DNA of 64,000 nt from Caenorhabditis elegans (Eukaryota > Nematoda > Chromadorea > Rhabditida > Rhabditidae): contig NC_003283.11 in assembly GCF_000002985.6 (NCBI RefSeq), positions 8,370,001-8,434,000 on the forward strand, given 5' to 3'. The notes under the pieces were generated by a model. That model was given only the letters and a program-made list of their open reading frames with translations, did no database searches and was not told the origin of the DNA. The first letter of the stretch is position 1. Every line of letters starts with the position of its first letter. Positions 1 to 12,500 of this stretch are shown one piece after another. Position numbers and translations under genes: made by a program.

Positions 1-1013
1 AGAGAGAAAGACGATGAGGTTGTGGTGGTAATAGTGGTTGAAGAGAGATCCAATTTCCCGCGATTCTAATATGGGGGCACGGCTAAGATGGAGACAGAAG
101 CTGCTCTTCAGAATTCCAATATATTTATCTAAATCTCAATTCAAAACAATTTTTGCCCCTTGCCTTTTGACTCATTTATTTTGATCAAACATTCCAATCT
201 TTCAGCGCATCTTTCTGCAAAAATTTTGAGACAGAACGAATCAAACTTTGCAGTTTCAGAGTTTATCTAAAGTCTCTGACTATTATTTTAAAATTCAGCT
301 AAACTGCGTTTTATCACCTGAGATATTCTTTATAGTTTGAGTTCCAGAGCAGTCAAATTTTCACATTTTTCTTTCTACTCTCCAATATCTAATCTCTCAA
401 GAGTATTCAACTCAAACACCACAAGATATTCATTGATTACGCACTCGAGAGTCTTTCTTCCTTTTTTGTTGGTTTTCTGATAGATGTGTAGATGTGTGGT
501 TAGCATCTATTATTCTTTCATGAATTTAACCGATCTCCATGATTTTTTTCGGAGTTTTAAGAATATTTTGGGACTTTTTTGATCATGATCAGATATCTAA
601 TTATGTGAAAAACTCAAAAACCTTGGTTGAAGTGAACAAGAAAGCTGTAATTACTACTTGAGAAAGTATTTAGTTTTTTGAATATTCCATATCAAATGGA
701 AAATTTAAAAAAGTTTTCATCGATTCATCTTTTCAAAAACCAATTTGAAGGTCTCTATCTTCTCATAGCTTTGTGCAAACTATTTCAGTTTTTGCCTTTT
801 TTGTCAGAATTTTTTGAAAATTTTGAAAAGTTTTCAAAAATCGGTTTTCCAAACCTTTCAAGTACCCACATTTTCCCACAGACCGCTTTTTCTTCCTCCC
901 CTGCTCCTCCCACAATCATTTCATTTTCAGTGAATTTTTTACTAATTCTCGTTTCGCGAAGCTTCTCACTTTTTGTGAATTTTCCTCTTTAACAAACATC
1001 TGTTTTTCAGAAA
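1..1013 (+). promoter_or_regulatory. Upstream region of gpa-3
   Basis: No convincing exon is seen here. The stretch is AT-rich and ends in TTTTTCAG at 1003-1010, three bases before the gpa-3 start codon. That is a good 3' splice acceptor, so it is either the end of a 5' UTR intron or an SL1 trans-splice site. A 104-codon open frame (678-992) has no family resemblance and ends in T-rich sequence typical of an intron. I infer that this is gpa-3 promoter and leader. Confidence 0.5.
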
Positions 1014-3686
1014 ATGGGTCTGTGCCAAAGTGAGGAGGAAAAAGTTGGAACACTGAAAAGTCGTGCAATTGATAAGGAGATAAAACAGTTGCAAACAAGC
1101 GAGGAACGAACTGTCAAACTATTATTGCTAGGTTTGTAAATTATCTCATAAATACAATTTTTATTTACAATCAAATTCTGTCCATAATTAAAATGACGCC
1201 AGTTAACAGAAGGTTGCCATGGTACTAGACATGACTATGTGGGATTGAATACACATGTTAATAGTCTGTTATAAAGTGTTCAAAAACGAAACAATAAAAT
1301 GAAAATCAACGAAAATATACGTTCAAAAATAATACGTAAATTAATATTTTAATACAATAAAGGCGGATTAATCCGGATATTTGAGGCGTATGTGGGAAAA
1401 TGAATGATGTGTACTTAAAAGTAATAAGTTAATTTTTTTGCAAAAATGTAAGATGATATGAAAAAAGTGTATTTAAATAATTATGGAAACCGTTGAGAAG
1501 AATCTGAAGCTTTTCTGAATTTTTTTTTGAAATTTTTGCTGAAAACATAAGTACCGAATGTTCAAAATTTTTAAAACTGTACTTATTTATTTTTTGTAGT
1601 ACTGTTTATGGTATTTTTTCACATTAAAATTATTGAAAAAAAGAGTTCTCAACAGCAATCGCCCTTTTGAATTTGTTTCTTCTAGTCTCTCAACATACAT
1701 AATCTTTTTTTCAAACAGAACAATGATTATCACCAGACTAGAAAAAAATATCTCATGCGTAATTTCTACTTATTTTCTTTATTGTCTTTTCAATTCACAA
1801 ATCAAAAATAAACTGATGGTGACTAAACCGAAATAAAATTCATGTGTCATCAGTTTACGTCAGATGACGTTGGATTCTCTAGATAGTTGTGCATTGCGAT
1901 TTTGTGTTTGTTTGTTTGTTCCTCCTATATCTAAACTTCATGTGAAGAATGAAAAGACAAAGGATTTCGTGAGAATGAGGGCTCAAAAGTGCACAAGGAC
2001 TTTGATTAAATTCAATTTAAATTTCGATTCACACTTAGAAATCAGAATCCTCTTGGGGGACAAACCTTGTACTATGACCCTTAGAATGAGTACACTTCCT
2101 GAATGTTTGCGCCTATAATAATGAAAATGAAACTATGACATTAATTTTCAGGAGCCGGAGAATGTGGAAAGTCAACGGTGCTCAAGCAGATGAGATTGCT
2201 CACGTCAAAACAGTACACAGATGAGGAACTTTTGACGCAGGCCAAGGTATTTGAATTTAGAGATTTTGAATATAAAATGTTGAATTTTCAGTTGGTATAC
2301 ACAAACATAGTTATTGAAATGGATCATTTAGTCAAAGCAATGCCAGCTGCCGGATTGAATTTTTCTGATCCGATGAGAGAAGTGAGTGTAGTTTGAACTT
2401 TTCAGTTTCCACTTATTTAATTTTCAGCATGATGTTCACATGCTGACCCTCTACATTAAAGATATGCAACATAAAAACTTCCAACAAGACGCTGCAGATC
2501 ATGTGGAGGTAACTGTTTCAAAACTTCCTCGAAAGACAATATCTCCTCAAATTTTAGAAACTATGGAAAGATCCAGTAGTCAAAAGACTGTATGCCGAGA
2601 GAAAAGAATTGAATATTCGAGATATTGGTGATAACACGGAATAGTGAGTTTTTTAACTGAAACCTTAAAAAACAAAAAGAAATTTCAGCTTTTTTGAAAA
2701 CCTGCCAAGAATATCAAAAGAAGATTATCACCCAAATGCGACAGACACCCTTCTTTTGCGGACAAAGACAACTGGAATTGTAGAAGTTGGATTTGAAATT
2801 AAAAAAGTCAAGTTTAGGTAAGTGATTTTGAAAAATAAAAATTTGATATTCTATCGCTGATTTCAGAGTATTTGACGTAGGAGGTCAACGGTCGGAGAGA
2901 AAGAAATGGATTCATTGTTTTGAAGATGTCAATGCAATTATTTTCATTGCAGCGCTTTCCGAGTATAACGAAGTTTTGTTTGAAGATGAGACAACGGTGA
3001 GATTTGTTTGATAAATCAGATAACTTCGGAAAAAAAGTATCGTTTTAGAATGAATACCTATTTGTCCTATTTGTCGGAAACTCCCATCTTTTTTTTTTGA
3101 TATATTGTATCTTTCCCAACATTTCAGTAGTTATAACAGTTTTTAATTAACTGGAAAATGAGATTTTCAATTAAAGTGAATAGGAGTAGAAGACAATTAG
3201 CAAACACATGGTACATTCTAAATATGAATAAAACAGTCTATTAAAAATAAAAAATAAAATTTTCCAGAACCGAATGATCGAATCCATGCGACTTTTCGAA
3301 TCAATTTGTAATTCTCGATGGTTCCATAATACTAATATTATCCTTTTCTTGAACAAAAAGGATTTGTTCGAGGAGAAAATCAAGAAGGAGAATATTCATA
3401 AGGCGTTTCCGGAATATCGAGGTAAGTAATTGGATTTGCCTATATACTTTTCAATTTTATCTTTAAATTTAATAACTCTCAAGTTTTCTAAATTTCAGGA
3501 GAGCAAAATTACGCTGAAACAGTCGCATTTATCAAGACGAAATTCGAGGCGCTTTCCAATAACCCGAAGAAGACATTCTACGTGCACGAAACATGCGCAA
3601 CAGACACAAATCAAGTGCAAAAGATTTTGGATTCAGTAATTTCGATGATTATTCAAAGTAACCTACACAAATCTGGACTCTATTAA
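1014..3686 (+). CDS. gpa-3: Heterotrimeric G protein alpha subunit GPA-3
   Basis: The gene has nine exons: 1014-1131, 2152-2246, 2292-2381, 2428-2508, 2558-2643, 2689-2817, 2867-2996, 3268-3421 and 3499-3686, giving 356 codons. All Ras-like guanine-nucleotide boxes are present: P-loop GAGECGKST (40-48), switch I with arginine finger R181, switch II DVGGQ (203-207, catalytic Q207), NKKD (272-275) and TCAT (326-329). The N-terminus MGLC offers Gly2 for myristoylation and Cys4 for palmitoylation, so the protein should sit on the inner plasma membrane. The C-terminus is SGLY and lacks the cysteine used by pertussis toxin in Gi/o. The sequence matches what I remember of C. elegans GPA-3, which acts in amphid chemosensory neurons and dauer signalling. 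The 1-kb first intron may hold regulatory elements. A likely AATAAA lies at 4012-4017. Confidence 0.9.
1132..2151 (+). other. Large first intron of gpa-3
   Basis: This 1,020-base intron has donor GTTTGT and acceptor TTTTCAG. It is far longer than the other introns of the gene. Short open frames inside it (1633-1836, 1864-2118) have no recognisable domains. First introns of this size in worms often hold enhancers; I see no specific motif I can name. Confidence 0.6.
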
Positions 3687-4026
3687 GCCTATTTAGACTA
3701 TTTTGTTTTGTGCTCTATGTCTGTTGTGCTACGTGTATCTGGTGTATGTCTATTGACAATCAATCGATTATTTATACCGGTTAAACATGAACTATTTTGA
3801 AATTGTAATTCTTCGTTAGAAGGATATTCCAACGATCTTGTGCTCTTAGATCTCCATGAAAAAGTATTTTGATTTACAACTGTGTCAATTATCCTCATTT
3901 TCCTCGCTTGTTCAATCATTTCTCCTGATTTTAAACTCATTTTCCAGTTATTCATTCATCCCTTTTCAACTGTTCATTTATAAAAATCAAAAGTTTTTGT
4001 CAATCAAAAATCAATAAAGATTAAAT

Positions 4027-5474
4027 TTAAGATCTTGGATTGAAACTAGCACATCCCAAATGGGAAAGCTCAATTGAGTTAATTCCCAGTAGATCCTTGA
4101 ACTTTTGCTCCGATGGTTCATCGAATTTCCATTTAGCAACTCCAGAATCGCAATGCAAGTTGTACTTTGCTGCCACATCAAGGATGTCATTTCCATTGAT
4201 AATCTAAAATAATTATGTTTCGAACCTTTGCAAATATTCTACTTACATATTGATCATTGAAGAACATAATTGCCTTTTGAGATGATGAACAGATCATAGA
4301 TACATGTTGACATCCGACAGTATAAGTAAAACTAGGGGTTCCGAATGTGAATTTTGTTTGTGGAAAGTTAAAGGCATATTGTTTATCAAAGATAGTTTGC
4401 GTTATAAGTTGCGGAGGTTTCGAGCAGTTGCAATCTGAAAATTACATAAAACTTAATTCCCAAAACAAAAATTTGCATTTTTGCTTGAGGCTCTTTAAGA
4501 AATTGCAGTTTTCAGAAAATAAATACGGGCATTTGAAAAAAGTTTCAGATTTTTTTTGAAACAAAATTCTAAAAAACATGTTTACTAAGCAACGTTAAAG
4601 TTATGAAAACGACAAAAAACCTCTCCTGGAACAATTTTACGGGCCTTTAAAGTAGTAAAAGCTTTGTTCAAAAGTCTAACAATTACACTTTACATGTATG
4701 CAAAAGAACAACTTGTCATATCAAAACATACTTTTCAATCTAATAATCATCTATTAAGTTTTGCAAACATGATTATTGCGTAAAAGCAGCAATCATATCC
4801 CATGTGATAGAAGTGTGTAGAAACAAAAATGGAACAAATGTTCGATTGATCAGAGTTTATGAATATATTTTTATTAGGGAACTTTATATAAAATCTAATT
4901 ATTACATACCTACATACCTAAATCTAGAACGTTTAAACCTACCTTCTGGGAGCACAGTTGGTGGTAGAGTGATTCCTCCTGATTTCTTGGTTGTCGTATC
5001 TTCTCCAATAATAGTTGATCCACCATACTCAATACATCCAACTTCAGTCAAATGAAGAGCTGTTTTCTCAAGTGGCAACTTTCCATCTTTTCTGTATTGC
5101 TCCACGATAGCGCTCTCCATATCAAATAATCGATTTCTAGTGAAACATTTCACTGACGGGATTCTGTTTGGAATTTCCACAATGTATTTCATGTCAAAAA
5201 CAGCAAATGCAGACGATTTACTATCACCAGAAGCTGGTGCACATTGCAATGGTTGCTCAGATACACAATCATAATTGGCATTAAAAGTTGGAGCAGACAC
5301 TCGATAGCTGTTACCAGCAAATGAAGAATTTCCAAATCGTAGACGATATGAATAGGTGTCCATAAAATCCAAACGAGTGCAAAGGCATGATGGACTAGGA
5401 TTGACTGAGGGTTCACAGAGGTCCAATTGAGCAAAAACCAAAGGGCTGGATAGGAAGAGGAAGAAAGTTATCAT
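4027..5474 (-). CDS. Secreted cysteine-containing nematode protein, function unknown
   Basis: The gene has three exons, in transcript order 4943-5474, 4247-4434 and 4027-4203, giving 298 codons. The chosen start (ATG at 5474) gives a short hydrophobic signal peptide, MITFFLFLSSPLVFA, then a mature part with many cysteines, including the CNCSKPP segment at the start of exon 2. The open frame extends upstream to an ATG at 5564, but that would bury the signal peptide behind 30 residues. The C-terminal half (LDVAAKYNLHC...LGCASFNPRS) has two more cysteines. There is no transmembrane helix beyond the signal. I do not recognise the family; it looks like one of the many nematode-restricted secreted proteins. 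It converges on gpa-3 and the two 3' UTRs probably overlap near 4.0 kb. Confidence 0.8.
4626..4660 (+). repeat. Dispersed repeat copy A
   Basis: A 35-base stretch starting CTGGAACAATTTTACGGGCC is repeated, with about five substitutions, at 8192-8227 in the same orientation. It lies in the first intron (transcript order) of the secreted protein gene. Flanks are AT-rich and align only loosely. Confidence 0.55.
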
Positions 5475-6192
5475 ATCAAAACTGATGAATGAGTGGACAC
5501 AGAAGATGAGTGGAGGATACAAGTGATTTGAGGATATGAGTGTTGGAACGAATTTGCAATTCAAAAATCGACAAATAAATTAGACACTCAAATGAACAGG
5601 AAGTGAGATTTAAATGAACTCTCAAACAAAATATATTAGTGATCGAAAAACAAATGTATCAATTTCTAAAACATTTTCCTAAAAACTAGATTTGATACGA
5701 AACGTCTCTAAAGCGTTATCTTTTAAAAATAATTTAATTTAACTACACAATGTATACTCCAAATTGTAAAGTGTTTGGCATTTAAATACTGAAGAGACAA
5801 TGTTAAAATTATATTGGAAATCGGCATCATGTCAGTTTTGCTAATTTAAAAATATATTAAACTAAGACAAAGCTTAAAAAGCGCTGTAACAAAACGGAGA
5901 AAAGCTTTGAAAATTCAAAAATTGCCACGTTTCACGCTATGGTTTAAAATGAATAAATTCTTGGAACATGTTTTTTGGAATTTTCGTTTAAAAAATCCAC
6001 ACCGTGATCAAAGTCACTTATTTTTGAAAAAATTTAACTTTTACGTTGTTTGACAGTTAAATCGTGAAACCCTAATCCAGTTAATTCCTCCATTTCTTTT
6101 TCAAAAAAAAATCAATATTAGAAAATCGAAACTCAATCATTTCGATGAAAAGTTCAGTATCATACGTTACATTCTGAATTAGTTGAATTGAA
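5475..6192. other. Divergent intergenic region
   Basis: These 718 AT-rich bases lie between the divergent starts of the secreted protein gene (-) and the kinase gene (+). No ORF, repeat or RNA gene is seen. It should hold both promoters. Confidence 0.5.
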
Positions 6193-7890
6193 ATGTCTGA
6201 CGATTACGATGAGGAAGAGGTTACATTCAAGACGGTAATGTTCTCCAACTGTGGTCAATAATATGAATTGAATTTTAGAACACTGAGATTTCGAGCAAGA
6301 AAGCAAATTATGTGATTGATAAGTTGCTCGGTGAAGGTGGTTTTGGTGCGGTTTATAAGGTTAAGGACTCAAAAACTGGAAACTTTTACGCGATGAAAGT
6401 GGAGAAGAAGCAGGAGAAAAAGCCGTCAAAATTGAAAATGGAGGTAATCACTATTTTCAGTAGTTGGACAAAGTTAGTACTTCCACTTTGTTATCTTTGG
6501 TTTTACCAACAAATTGTCAACTGATAAAATATTTATTGTCTATTTTTCTATAGAATTCTGTCGTATGAAAATAGTCGAGTGCAAGACAAATGAAAGAATT
6601 CAAGTGTTTATCTCAGATAATTCAGATATTTCAGATAATGATTCTGAAGTTGGTCTGTAATGAGCGACAAACATCTCATTTCACGAAAATCATTGATCGT
6701 GGAAAAAAGGATAAGGAGGGTTTCTTCTTTTTAGTGATGGAGCTTGCTGGATCTAGTTTGGCTGATTTGAAGAGAAATAGAGGAAAGGTATTATATTTAT
6801 TTGTATTTCTTTTAGAAGTTTAGTATCAGACGGGGAAATTGATGAAATATATATTGCAACTGGAAGTGGCAATGCATTTTTTGAATAATTGTATTGTAGG
6901 CATTCACTTGTCCAACTGGATTGAGCGTGTCTCAGCAATGCCTGGAAGCTTGCGAAGATCTCCACAAACATGGATTCATTCACCGTGACTTGAAGCCTGC
7001 GAACTTTGCATGTGGAGCTGACGATAAACAACATACCGTAAGAAAAACAAACGATAAATTTAAAAGTTGTTTCAATTCGTATCTGAATCATTAAGATCTA
7101 CATCCTCGACTTTGGAATCTCTCGAAGAATCATCAACAATCAAAATAAGCTGAAAACTCCTCGAGTTACGATTCGCTTCAAAGGAACTCTGAAATTCGCA
7201 TCTTTATCATGTCATAAAGGAATCGAAATGGGATGGAAAGACGATTGTGAGAGTTGGTTTTACATGCTTCTTGACTTGATTGTTCCATTTGGATTAGTTT
7301 GGCGAGGAGCGAATGACAAGGATACTGTTTGTAAACTGAAAGAAGAGGCACGTGGAAAGAAGGTTAGTGAATATGTTTTCTTTTGTCACTAGCCCTCCTA
7401 GCGGAATTCCAGAAGCACGGCAAACTGTAAGTTTCAGGCACTTTTTCAAGTTCATAAAATTAAATATTATTTTCAGATGGAACATACCATTTTTTACTTT
7501 TTTATACCAATTTTAGATCAAAAATTTGGATTTTCTTGTTGAAATAAGCAGTTTGGTGAATTCGCGGAAAAAATTCGCCGCTCAGTTGCCGCCGCCACCT
7601 CCGCCTACCTCGCCCCACGCGGAATACCTAGCCTGTCAATTTTTCCACAGAAAATGAATGAAATGATTTCAGGAAATGTTTCAAGGAATCAAATGCGGTG
7701 TAGAACTGAATAAAATCATTGTTTATATTGATAAGCTACAATATCAGGATCACGTTGACTATCAGTACATCTACAAGACTCTCGTTGACGTATGTTTCCA
7801 ATTTAATTGCTGAAATTATCTTTTTTTTCGTGTTTTTAGGCATGTGATACTTGTGGAGGGAACATGGATGCACCATACGATTGGGAATGA
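6193..7890 (+). CDS. Small CK1/TTBK-type serine/threonine kinase
   Basis: The gene has seven exons: 6193-6234, 6279-6443, 6635-6787, 6900-7037, 7096-7362, 7673-7789 and 7840-7890, giving 310 codons, which is essentially one kinase domain. Visible kinase motifs are the glycine loop GEGGFGAVYKV, the lysine in YAMKVE, the catalytic loop HRDLKPAN (exon 4) and DFG (7108-7116). The region after DFG (RFKGTLKFAS, then a DDCESWFYMLLDL segment) matches the CK1/tau-tubulin-kinase group, which is greatly expanded in nematodes and often sperm-enriched. The acidic N-terminus MSDDYDEEE is short. All catalytic residues are present, so it is probably active. The 310-bp fifth intron contains an unusually GC-rich patch. 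AATAAA is at about 7925. I cannot assign a specific gene name. Confidence 0.85.
7363..7672 (+). other. Intron 5 of the kinase gene with a GC-rich repeat-like insert
   Basis: Most of the gene's introns are about 45-190 bases; this one is 310. It carries a patch at about 7565-7630 that is rich in GCCGCC and CCTCC units, unlike the AT-rich surroundings, and a GGAATTCC palindrome near 7401. I infer insertion of a short repeat, but cannot name its family. Confidence 0.4.
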
Positions 7891-9519
7891 TGATTTTTGA
7901 AATGATTCTTGGTTCATAAAGCTGAAATAAAGAACTATGAAGTGTCCAATTTTATGCGTTGAGTTTATGGTTATGGTGGTGAATAAGAGTAATTAAAGCT
8001 ACATAGCTAAGGCATTTAGGTCAAAAATAGCATTAAAAGTTGTGAGTAGGCAAGAGGTTTGTGATGTTCAAAATACCTGACAAGAATTTTTAGATTTTTT
8101 ACAAAAAAATTAAAATTTTCCAAAAATCTCCCAGATTGTTTTCCTACTTTTAAACGTGCTGAAAAACATTGAAAGTTTGCAAGAAATAATTTTGGAGCAA
8201 TTCTACAGGCCTCTAAAGTAGTGAAAAAATGCACTGAAACAGTTTCAGATCGATGCTAGAGGGGTTGAGAGTGGAGCTTTGCCGCTTAAAATTTTGCAGT
8301 GACATATCTCCCCTCCGGTTTTTCTCAAAGTGTGTCTTTCAAAGCTGCAATTTACCTTACTCGTCAAACAGTAGCAGGCTTTCACAATTTAATTTATTGT
8401 CTACTCACCACAGACGGGTTCTTCAAATCCTCCGAACCTTCCATAAAATTATTTCAAGCGAGTATCACTTCCCGTCCTTATGATCGTTCGTTCGAGCTTC
8501 ACGCTCTACTCGTCACCCCTATCTACTTGTTATCTGTGGTGTCCCGTCTAAATGTTTTTTACATGTTAACTTGTCGTTGTGGAATCGAATAGCAAAACGT
8601 TTCCCTTAATTGTTAACTCCAAATGCATTTGCGTCGCGCCTAGGCTCTATTCCATTCGACACCCTCTTCCCCCCAACTTGACCTCCCGGGCTATAGCTGG
8701 TCCAACTGGTCATTTTACTTATTTGTTCACACATCTTTTTATTTACTTTTTTTTATCTTCCGGTGTAGCTCTTTCTTGTGACAAATAAACAATATATCCT
8801 TATGGAACACTTTCAAATGGGACATGTCTCGTTTTGAAGTCTGACGGTAAACTAAAAAGCTTTCCTTGTGAGTTTTCTTTTTGCCACCTCACCAATTATG
8901 TTTTAATGCATCTGGCCAGGTGGTCCTATCATTGAAACTTTACACCTCTGGCCTGTTCCAAAACACAAGTTTTTTTTGAAAACATGTTTCTCATCTCCCA
9001 TGAAACTTTGTGGAATTGGCAACAATTGAGGAGAGAGAGAAGGGATAATCCATGAGGTGTCTCGTGTCTCCAGGTCTTCAACATCATCATTTTCATCATC
9101 AACAGCCTCCTCCTGCAGCAGCAGCAGTTTCCCAAGAGAACACCCAGTTCCATGTCATCTGTCATCTTGTTCTTGTGAGACACTTTGGCATTTTGTTCAA
9201 GAACGGGATTCGATGATGAAGCCCTTTTATAGTGAATGTCTCCATTTTGTATTCATATCTGTTATCACTATCTTTTTATATCGTTTAGAATGTTTTCACT
9301 TTTATGGTCTCCTATGCCAACTAAAAATAAAATTTTAATTCTCTAATTCTAAGTTTTTTATCAAATTAAAACTGAAATTTGATGTTCCTTACATTCTTCT
9401 CCTAACTCCCTCTCGAAATCGTTTTATTTTTTTTTCACTTTCATTCGCCATCTGACCGTTTAAATAACCTGCCAGACCAAACATAAACCGTTTCACTTTC
9501 CACAGAATTTCCCAAAGTC
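7891..9519. other. Intergenic region with an unexplained GC-richer block (8250-8800)
   Basis: After the kinase 3' UTR, the composition changes at about 8250-8800 to a C- and G-richer sequence. It carries overlapping open frames of 76 codons (8253-8483) and 97 codons (8299-8592) and ends near AAATAAACAATA at about 8780. No splice-linked gene and no protein family are recognisable. The abrupt composition and the repeat copy at its left edge suggest an old mobile-element fragment; this is inference. From 8.8 to 9.5 kb there is AT-rich DNA with a short CAG-repeat-like patch (9113-9127), probably upstream region of the next gene. Confidence 0.35.
8192..8227 (+). repeat. Dispersed repeat copy B
   Basis: This is the second copy of the 35-base unit at 4626-4660, reading TTGGAGCAATTCTACAGGCC then CTCTAAAGTAGTGAAAA. 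It lies downstream of the kinase gene, at the left border of the GC-richer block at 8.25-8.8 kb. Confidence 0.55.
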
Positions 9520-12500
9520 ATGAAGTTCCTTCTGTTATTATTCCCAGTGCTTCTGCTTGCGAAATCTCCCGAAAAACGGTCAAAAGTCGGCATTGATGAA
9601 GATAATTTTCTGCAATTGCTAGAAGTAGAAATTGCGAGAACCTTGAGAAGCGAATTGAGCAGTGATGATGATCTACAGAATTTGGAAGGAAGTTCTGATT
9701 CTCCAGAAGATGACTATTTGAAGAAGTGTTAGTTTAAGAGGTTATCAATAAAATTTCATTCCAAAAAATTTATTGTGCTTTCTGATATCTCTGTCTTTTT
9801 CTTGTATCAGTGTATTGTGATCTATTTTTACCAGAAATTGAAGGCTAAAATTTGAATCTGACCTTCTTGAAGTAATCTTGAACCAAATACCTAATTGATT
9901 TTATAAAAATTTGCAAGACACTCATTTTTCTTAACAAAAATTAGGCACAATACTTGAACTCATTAATTTTCACTTATTAATATTTTTACAGAAGGCTAAA
10001 AATTTACCTTTAGCAGAAAAAAAGCTTATCCGACTTTTGCAAAATTATTGTTTTCTTCAAATTAAAATGTGAGAAAGCTTTTATTTTCCAGATGACCTGA
10101 TCCTATCGTCCTCAACAACAAGTCCTAAACCCATAACGACCACTGAAACAACGACAAGATCAACGACCACCACTACCACAACAACAACAACAACAGCTGC
10201 TCCATCAACGACAACATCCACTGTCAAAATCACACCAAAACCTCTTCGTTCGACACCTCAATGTGTACCTGAGAAGGATTGTTACAAGGATTCAGAGTGT
10301 CCATCGGTTGGTTTTAACTTTTTTTTTGTTTGAGTTTAGTCAAATAATTGTATCGCGTAACTTTTGCATTACCTCTACATTCTCCTCACTATGAACACTG
10401 GAAATCCATCAAATCGGCGGTGTCTTTTATTAACATAGAACTTACTGATATGATAGCGATTATATCAAAAGAACTGCCAGTTATGGGCTGCGATGTCCGA
10501 GTAATTAAGCAGTTGGACTTGAAATTCTCGTAAATGACCTGAACATTGACGTAGTTCCCTTTAGAATCATAAACATATATCGTGCTCCTTCTTGCACTTA
10601 TCAAAATACTGTTAGATTATTTAGTAAAATTGAAGACCTTGTGGAACATCAAGGCAAAGTTGTAGTTGTGGGAGATCTTAATATTGGAGGTATCGACTGG
10701 GGCCTCAACGACTCTAAAACTAAATTAGGTTCTTTATTAGTAGATCTGTGCAAAAACCATAATCTGGAACAATATGTCAAAATGCCAACCCGCAAATCGA
10801 AAATTCTGGATGTTGCTCTTTCTAATTCCGTAATCAGCAATTTAAACATCATGGCCCCAATAGGGTCTAGTGACCACAATACCATTAAGTTTACGGTGCA
10901 GCTCTTACAAAATATATCTGCCCCTAAGAAAATGATACCAGATTTTTCGAAACTGGACTGGCCCTGCTGTGCAACATACTTTGAAAACATAGAGTGGGGA
11001 AAGGTATTTGATACCCGTTCCCACGTGAACGATATTTATGAATGCTTTCTAGGCCACATTAGAACAATGTTCTCGCAGGCAGTCCCAACTATGCCGATGC
11101 CAGAGACTTCAAAACCAGTGCCTCAATATTTAAGGTCTTTTGAACAAATGGTAAAAAACCAATTCAGCAAAACGATAATGTCGAAAACTATGAATGATTT
11201 TATAGAATACATTTACCTAGCGAGAAAATATAGAAAAAAGTTGCGGAAGTATCTAAGTAACCTGGAGGTAAAGTTATTTAAAAAAAAGGGCAATAGTAAG
11301 TTTAGTAAACACGAAAAAACTCTTCTGAAACCGCGAAACTGTAGTGTTCCAACCCTGATAGATAATGACGAAAATGAAATTGTCTCTGAACTAGACAAAG
11401 CAAATCTTCTAGCATCCTACTTTGAGGCTCAGTATACAAATCAAAATAACAAGAATTTTGCTCTAGCTGATGATTTTGTATCAGATCAACCAATTCCCTG
11501 GGTTACTGATGCAGAAGTTCTAAAAGTGATCATGGCCTCGAAAAAGTCTTGCTCTGTAACAAGCGACCAGGTCCCATTTACGTTTATAAAAATACTATCG
11601 CCTCTCATCAGTAGCATTCTGGCCCAGATTTTCAACTTGAGCATGATGAGAGGGCAAGTCCCGCACGCTTGGACCGAATCCATTGTAATACCTCTTGGAA
11701 AAATCACTAACGCTAACAATCCAACCGACTTCAGACCAATTAGCTTGACCTCGCACTTGTGCAGAGTTTACGAAAGATGTATATTAGCAAAAATTGAGTT
11801 ATGTAGATAACAAATTTTGGTCACAAAATCAACATGGATTCCGCCCCAAAAAATCAACGGTGACTAATATGTTAGAATCTTTGAATGATTGGACTAAAAG
11901 TATTGATCTCGGTGAGCAAATCGATATCATATACCTAGACTTTTCCAAGGCTTTCGACCGGCTCCCACATGACTTACTTTTAGATAAACTCGTATCTTTA
12001 AGAATGAACAACAATTTACTGATATGGTTGAATGAATTTCTGTCAAATAGAAGCTTTAGGGTTAGAATTGGGCAAACGCTGTCATCTAGAAAATTGGCCA
12101 CCTGTGGCGTCCCTCAAGGCGCAGTTCTGTCACCACTTTTGTTTGGTATCTATGTTAATGATATATCATCAATATTACCCAAAAAAGTAGCATGTAAACA
12201 GTTTGCAGATGACACGAAATTGTATGTATCGACCCCTAAGACTGAAAGCGAAAACAATTTACAGTCTGCTCTAGATGCTGTAGTAGATTGGACAAGGGGA
12301 TCAAAACTCACTCTAAACCAATCTAAGACAGTTCACGTCACAGTAGGAAAACGTAGAACAGATTTCCACCTAGACGGCTACCCTATTGAGCGAAAAGCTA
12401 TTACCAGAGACCTTGGATTTTTAATCTCTGAAAAGCTGGATTTCTCTGAGCATTGGAGGAAATGTATCAATCTAGCTAAATTTCAACTGGCCAACATGTT

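Noticed and set aside
4902..5564. Longer N-terminus (ATG at 5564) for the secreted protein at 4.0-5.5 kb
   Set aside because: It would place 30 residues before an obvious signal peptide; the start at 5474 fits secretion better.
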